Source: Rhizobium etli CFN 42 (GTDB lineage: Bacteria > Pseudomonadota > Alphaproteobacteria > Rhizobiales > Rhizobiaceae). Taken from it: a stretch of 64,000 nt of DNA. A program made the position numbers and the translations under genes. The notes beneath the pieces were generated by a model, which saw only the letters and a list, made by a program, of their open reading frames with translations, was not told the origin of the DNA and searched no databases. The stretch spans positions 578,518-642,517 of the forward strand of contig NC_007766.1 in the NCBI RefSeq assembly GCF_000092045.1, read 5' to 3'. The first letter of the stretch is position 1. Each line of letters starts with the position of its first letter. Below are positions 62,615 to 64,000 of the stretch, in pieces.

Positions 62615-62663
62615 AAGCGCCCTCGCGTCTTTTCAGACGTGGCAATGACGCTGCAGCGCTTTT
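62615..62663 (+). terminator. repC leader attenuator hairpin
   Basis: AAGCGC and GCGTC pair with GACGC and GCGCTT around internal loops, followed by TTTT. In the repC leader such a structure, formed when the antisense RNA is bound, would stop transcription or hide the repC start. Confidence 0.5.
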
Positions 62664-62719
62664 CCTCCTCGCATCGTTTCGGTGACCGAATTTCTTTTGC
62701 CTGAATAGAGGTGAAGGAA

Positions 62720-64000
62720 ATGGAGAGTGAATCTGTGACGACGCCCTTCGGGCGGCGGCCGATGTCGCTTGCCCTGCTGCTGAAACAGCGGCGCGGCGAA
62801 GCGATTGCGGCCGGGACGACGCGCAACAAATGGAAATTGTTCCGATCGGTCTGCGAGGCGCGGGCAGGGCTCGGCGTGACCGACCGGGCGCTCACCGTGC
62901 TCGATGCGCTGCTGAGCTTCTATCCTGAGGACGAACTCTCCAGCGAAAAAGGGCTGGTGGTCTTTCCCTCGAATGCGCAGCTTTCGCTGCGAGCACGCGG
63001 CATGGCCGCCGCGACGCTCCGCCGGCATCTGGCCGTGCTCGTCGACGCCGGCCTGATCTCCCGCAAGGACAGCCCGAACGGCAAGCGTTATGTCCGCCGC
63101 GGCAGGGCAGGCGTCATTGACGAGGCCTATGGCTTCAGTCTCGCCCCGCTTCTGGCCCGCGCCTCGGAGATCGAGGCAATGGCCGCCGGGCTCGCCGCTG
63201 ACCGACAGATGCTGCGGGCGATGAAGGAGCGGCTGACGATCTGCCGGCGCGACATCGCCAAGCTCATCGCCGCCGCCGTCGAGGAAGCCATTCCCGGCGA
63301 GTGGGAGCGAATTTCTTCGCTGTTTCACGCGCTGCTGGAACGCATCCCGAAGGCGGCAACACCCGAAAATCTGCGGCCGCTTCTAAAGGAGCTGGAAATG
63401 CTCCGCCTCGCCATCATCAACACATTGGAATCGCGAGAGAAAATTCAAAATGCGAGCACCAATGAATCCCAGTTTGAGCGCCACATACAGAGTTCGAATC
63501 CCGAGTCCCTATCTGAATCTGAACCGGGCCTGGAAACGGCGCAGGAGGCGAGGCTGGACGATCAACCGAGGTCAGGGCTGAAAGACGATGATCAAGGCAG
63601 GCGAGGGGATGGCGGGCAGGGATTGCGGGCTGTTCGGACGGATGCAGGGAGATTGAAATCCTTCCAGCTCGGCACGGTCCTGAAGGCTTGCCCCGATATC
63701 GCCGATTATGGCCCGGGCGGAGCGATCGGCAGCTGGCGGGATCTCATGACGGCGGCGGTCACCGTGCGCACGATGCTGCGTGTCGGCCCGCCGGCCTACG
63801 AGGAAGCCTGTGCGGTGATGGGGCCGGAAAATGCCGCCACCGTCATGGCCTGCATCCTGCAAAGGGGAGGGTGCATCACCTCCGCCGGCGGCTATCTCAG
63901 GGATCTCACGCGTCGCGCCGAACGCGGCGAATTCGCGCCCGGCCCGATGCTGACGGCGCTGTTGCGGGCGAAGGATCCGCCAATCGCCGAAGTTAGCTGA
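62720..64000 (+). CDS. repC: RepC, replication initiator
   Basis: A 426-residue initiator protein of repABC plasmids. MESESVTTPFGRRPMSLALL is the family's opening; a winged-helix domain follows (FPSNAQLSLRARGMAAATLRRHLAVLVDAGLI, about 80-115), and the C-terminal LGTVLKACPDI ... GAIGSWRDLMTAAVTVRTML ends the protein. The origin of replication in this family lies inside repC. The ATG at 62720 follows GAGGTGAAGGAA; GTG at 62711 is an alternative. The stop codon ends the window. Confidence 0.93.
   Translation: MESESVTTPFGRRPMSLALLLKQRRGEAIAAGTTRNKWKLFRSVCEARAGLGVTDRALTVLDALLSFYPEDELSSEKGLVVFPSNAQLSLRARGMAAATLRRHLAVLVDAGLISRKDSPNGKRYVRRGRAGVIDEAYGFSLAPLLARASEIEAMAAGLAADRQMLRAMKERLTICRRDIAKLIAAAVEEAIPGEWERISSLFHALLERIPKAATPENLRPLLKELEMLRLAIINTLESREKIQNASTNESQFERHIQSSNPESLSESEPGLETAQEARLDDQPRSGLKDDDQGRRGDGGQGLRAVRTDAGRLKSFQLGTVLKACPDIADYGPGGAIGSWRDLMTAAVTVRTMLRVGPPAYEEACAVMGPENAATVMACILQRGGCITSAGGYLRDLTRRAERGEFAPGPMLTALLRAKDPPIAEVS

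Overview
The window looks like part of a large repABC plasmid from a rhizobium, most likely the Rhizobium etli/leguminosarum group. This rests on the repA-repB-repC operon with its antisense RNA at the right end, a Rhizobium-type intergenic mosaic repeat at 54768-54914, high GC content, dense Shine-Dalgarno-led operons, and rhizobial-style NirK/NnrR/NnrU denitrification genes. The assignment is recognition from sequence and was not checked by a database search.

Layout. (1) 0-16 kb is a nitrite and nitric oxide respiration island: norEFCBQD, hemN, a DUF2249/membrane protein/DUF2249/MIP18-like module, nnrS, nirK-nirV, nnrR-nnrU and small unknown genes. Seven TTG-N8-CAA dyads (NnrR/FNR-type boxes) lie in exactly the intergenic regions expected, so the island reads as one NnrR regulon turning nitrite into NO and then N2O. 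No nitrate reductase or N2O reductase is present here. (2) 16-23 kb holds regulators (an OmpR-type response regulator, a 965-residue winged-helix/NB-ARC/TPR regulator, and a LuxR-type regulator with a degenerate receiver) and an alpha-ketoglutaric semialdehyde dehydrogenase-like enzyme. (3) 23.4-33.3 kb is a compact block of small-molecule detoxification or catabolic genes: two Tat-exported epoxide-hydrolase-fold proteins, a DJ-1/PfpI protein, an NTF2-like protein, nitronate monooxygenase, an SDR lacking the catalytic Tyr, RidA, a signal-peptide-bearing crotonase, an isochorismatase-like hydrolase and a VOC protein. Several promoters share a dyad operator (GGTATCGG followed by ACACCTTGGTGCAAT), which suggests one regulon. 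A three-gene two-component locus (with a frameshifted histidine kinase) and an EmrAB-like efflux operon follow (33.4-39.3 kb).

(4) 39.4-50.6 kb is a decayed, mosaic accessory stretch: a molybdopterin oxidoreductase remnant, orphan hypothetical genes, a frameshifted small gene, a large hairpin, a VapBC toxin-antitoxin pair, a peroxiredoxin-like gene, a soxR/SDR/QueA-like cassette with a textbook SoxR box, and a DUF4143 ATPase preceded by four 22-bp-phased repeats. (5) 50.9-60 kb is a sugar-uptake and catabolic locus: two ROK regulators, a Gfo/Idh/MocA dehydrogenase, an ABC transporter (binding protein, two permeases, ATPase) and a sugar-phosphate isomerase-like protein. (6) 60.1-64 kb is the replication/partition operon repABC with an operator-like dyad, a parS candidate, a ~53-nt antisense RNA and a repC leader attenuator.
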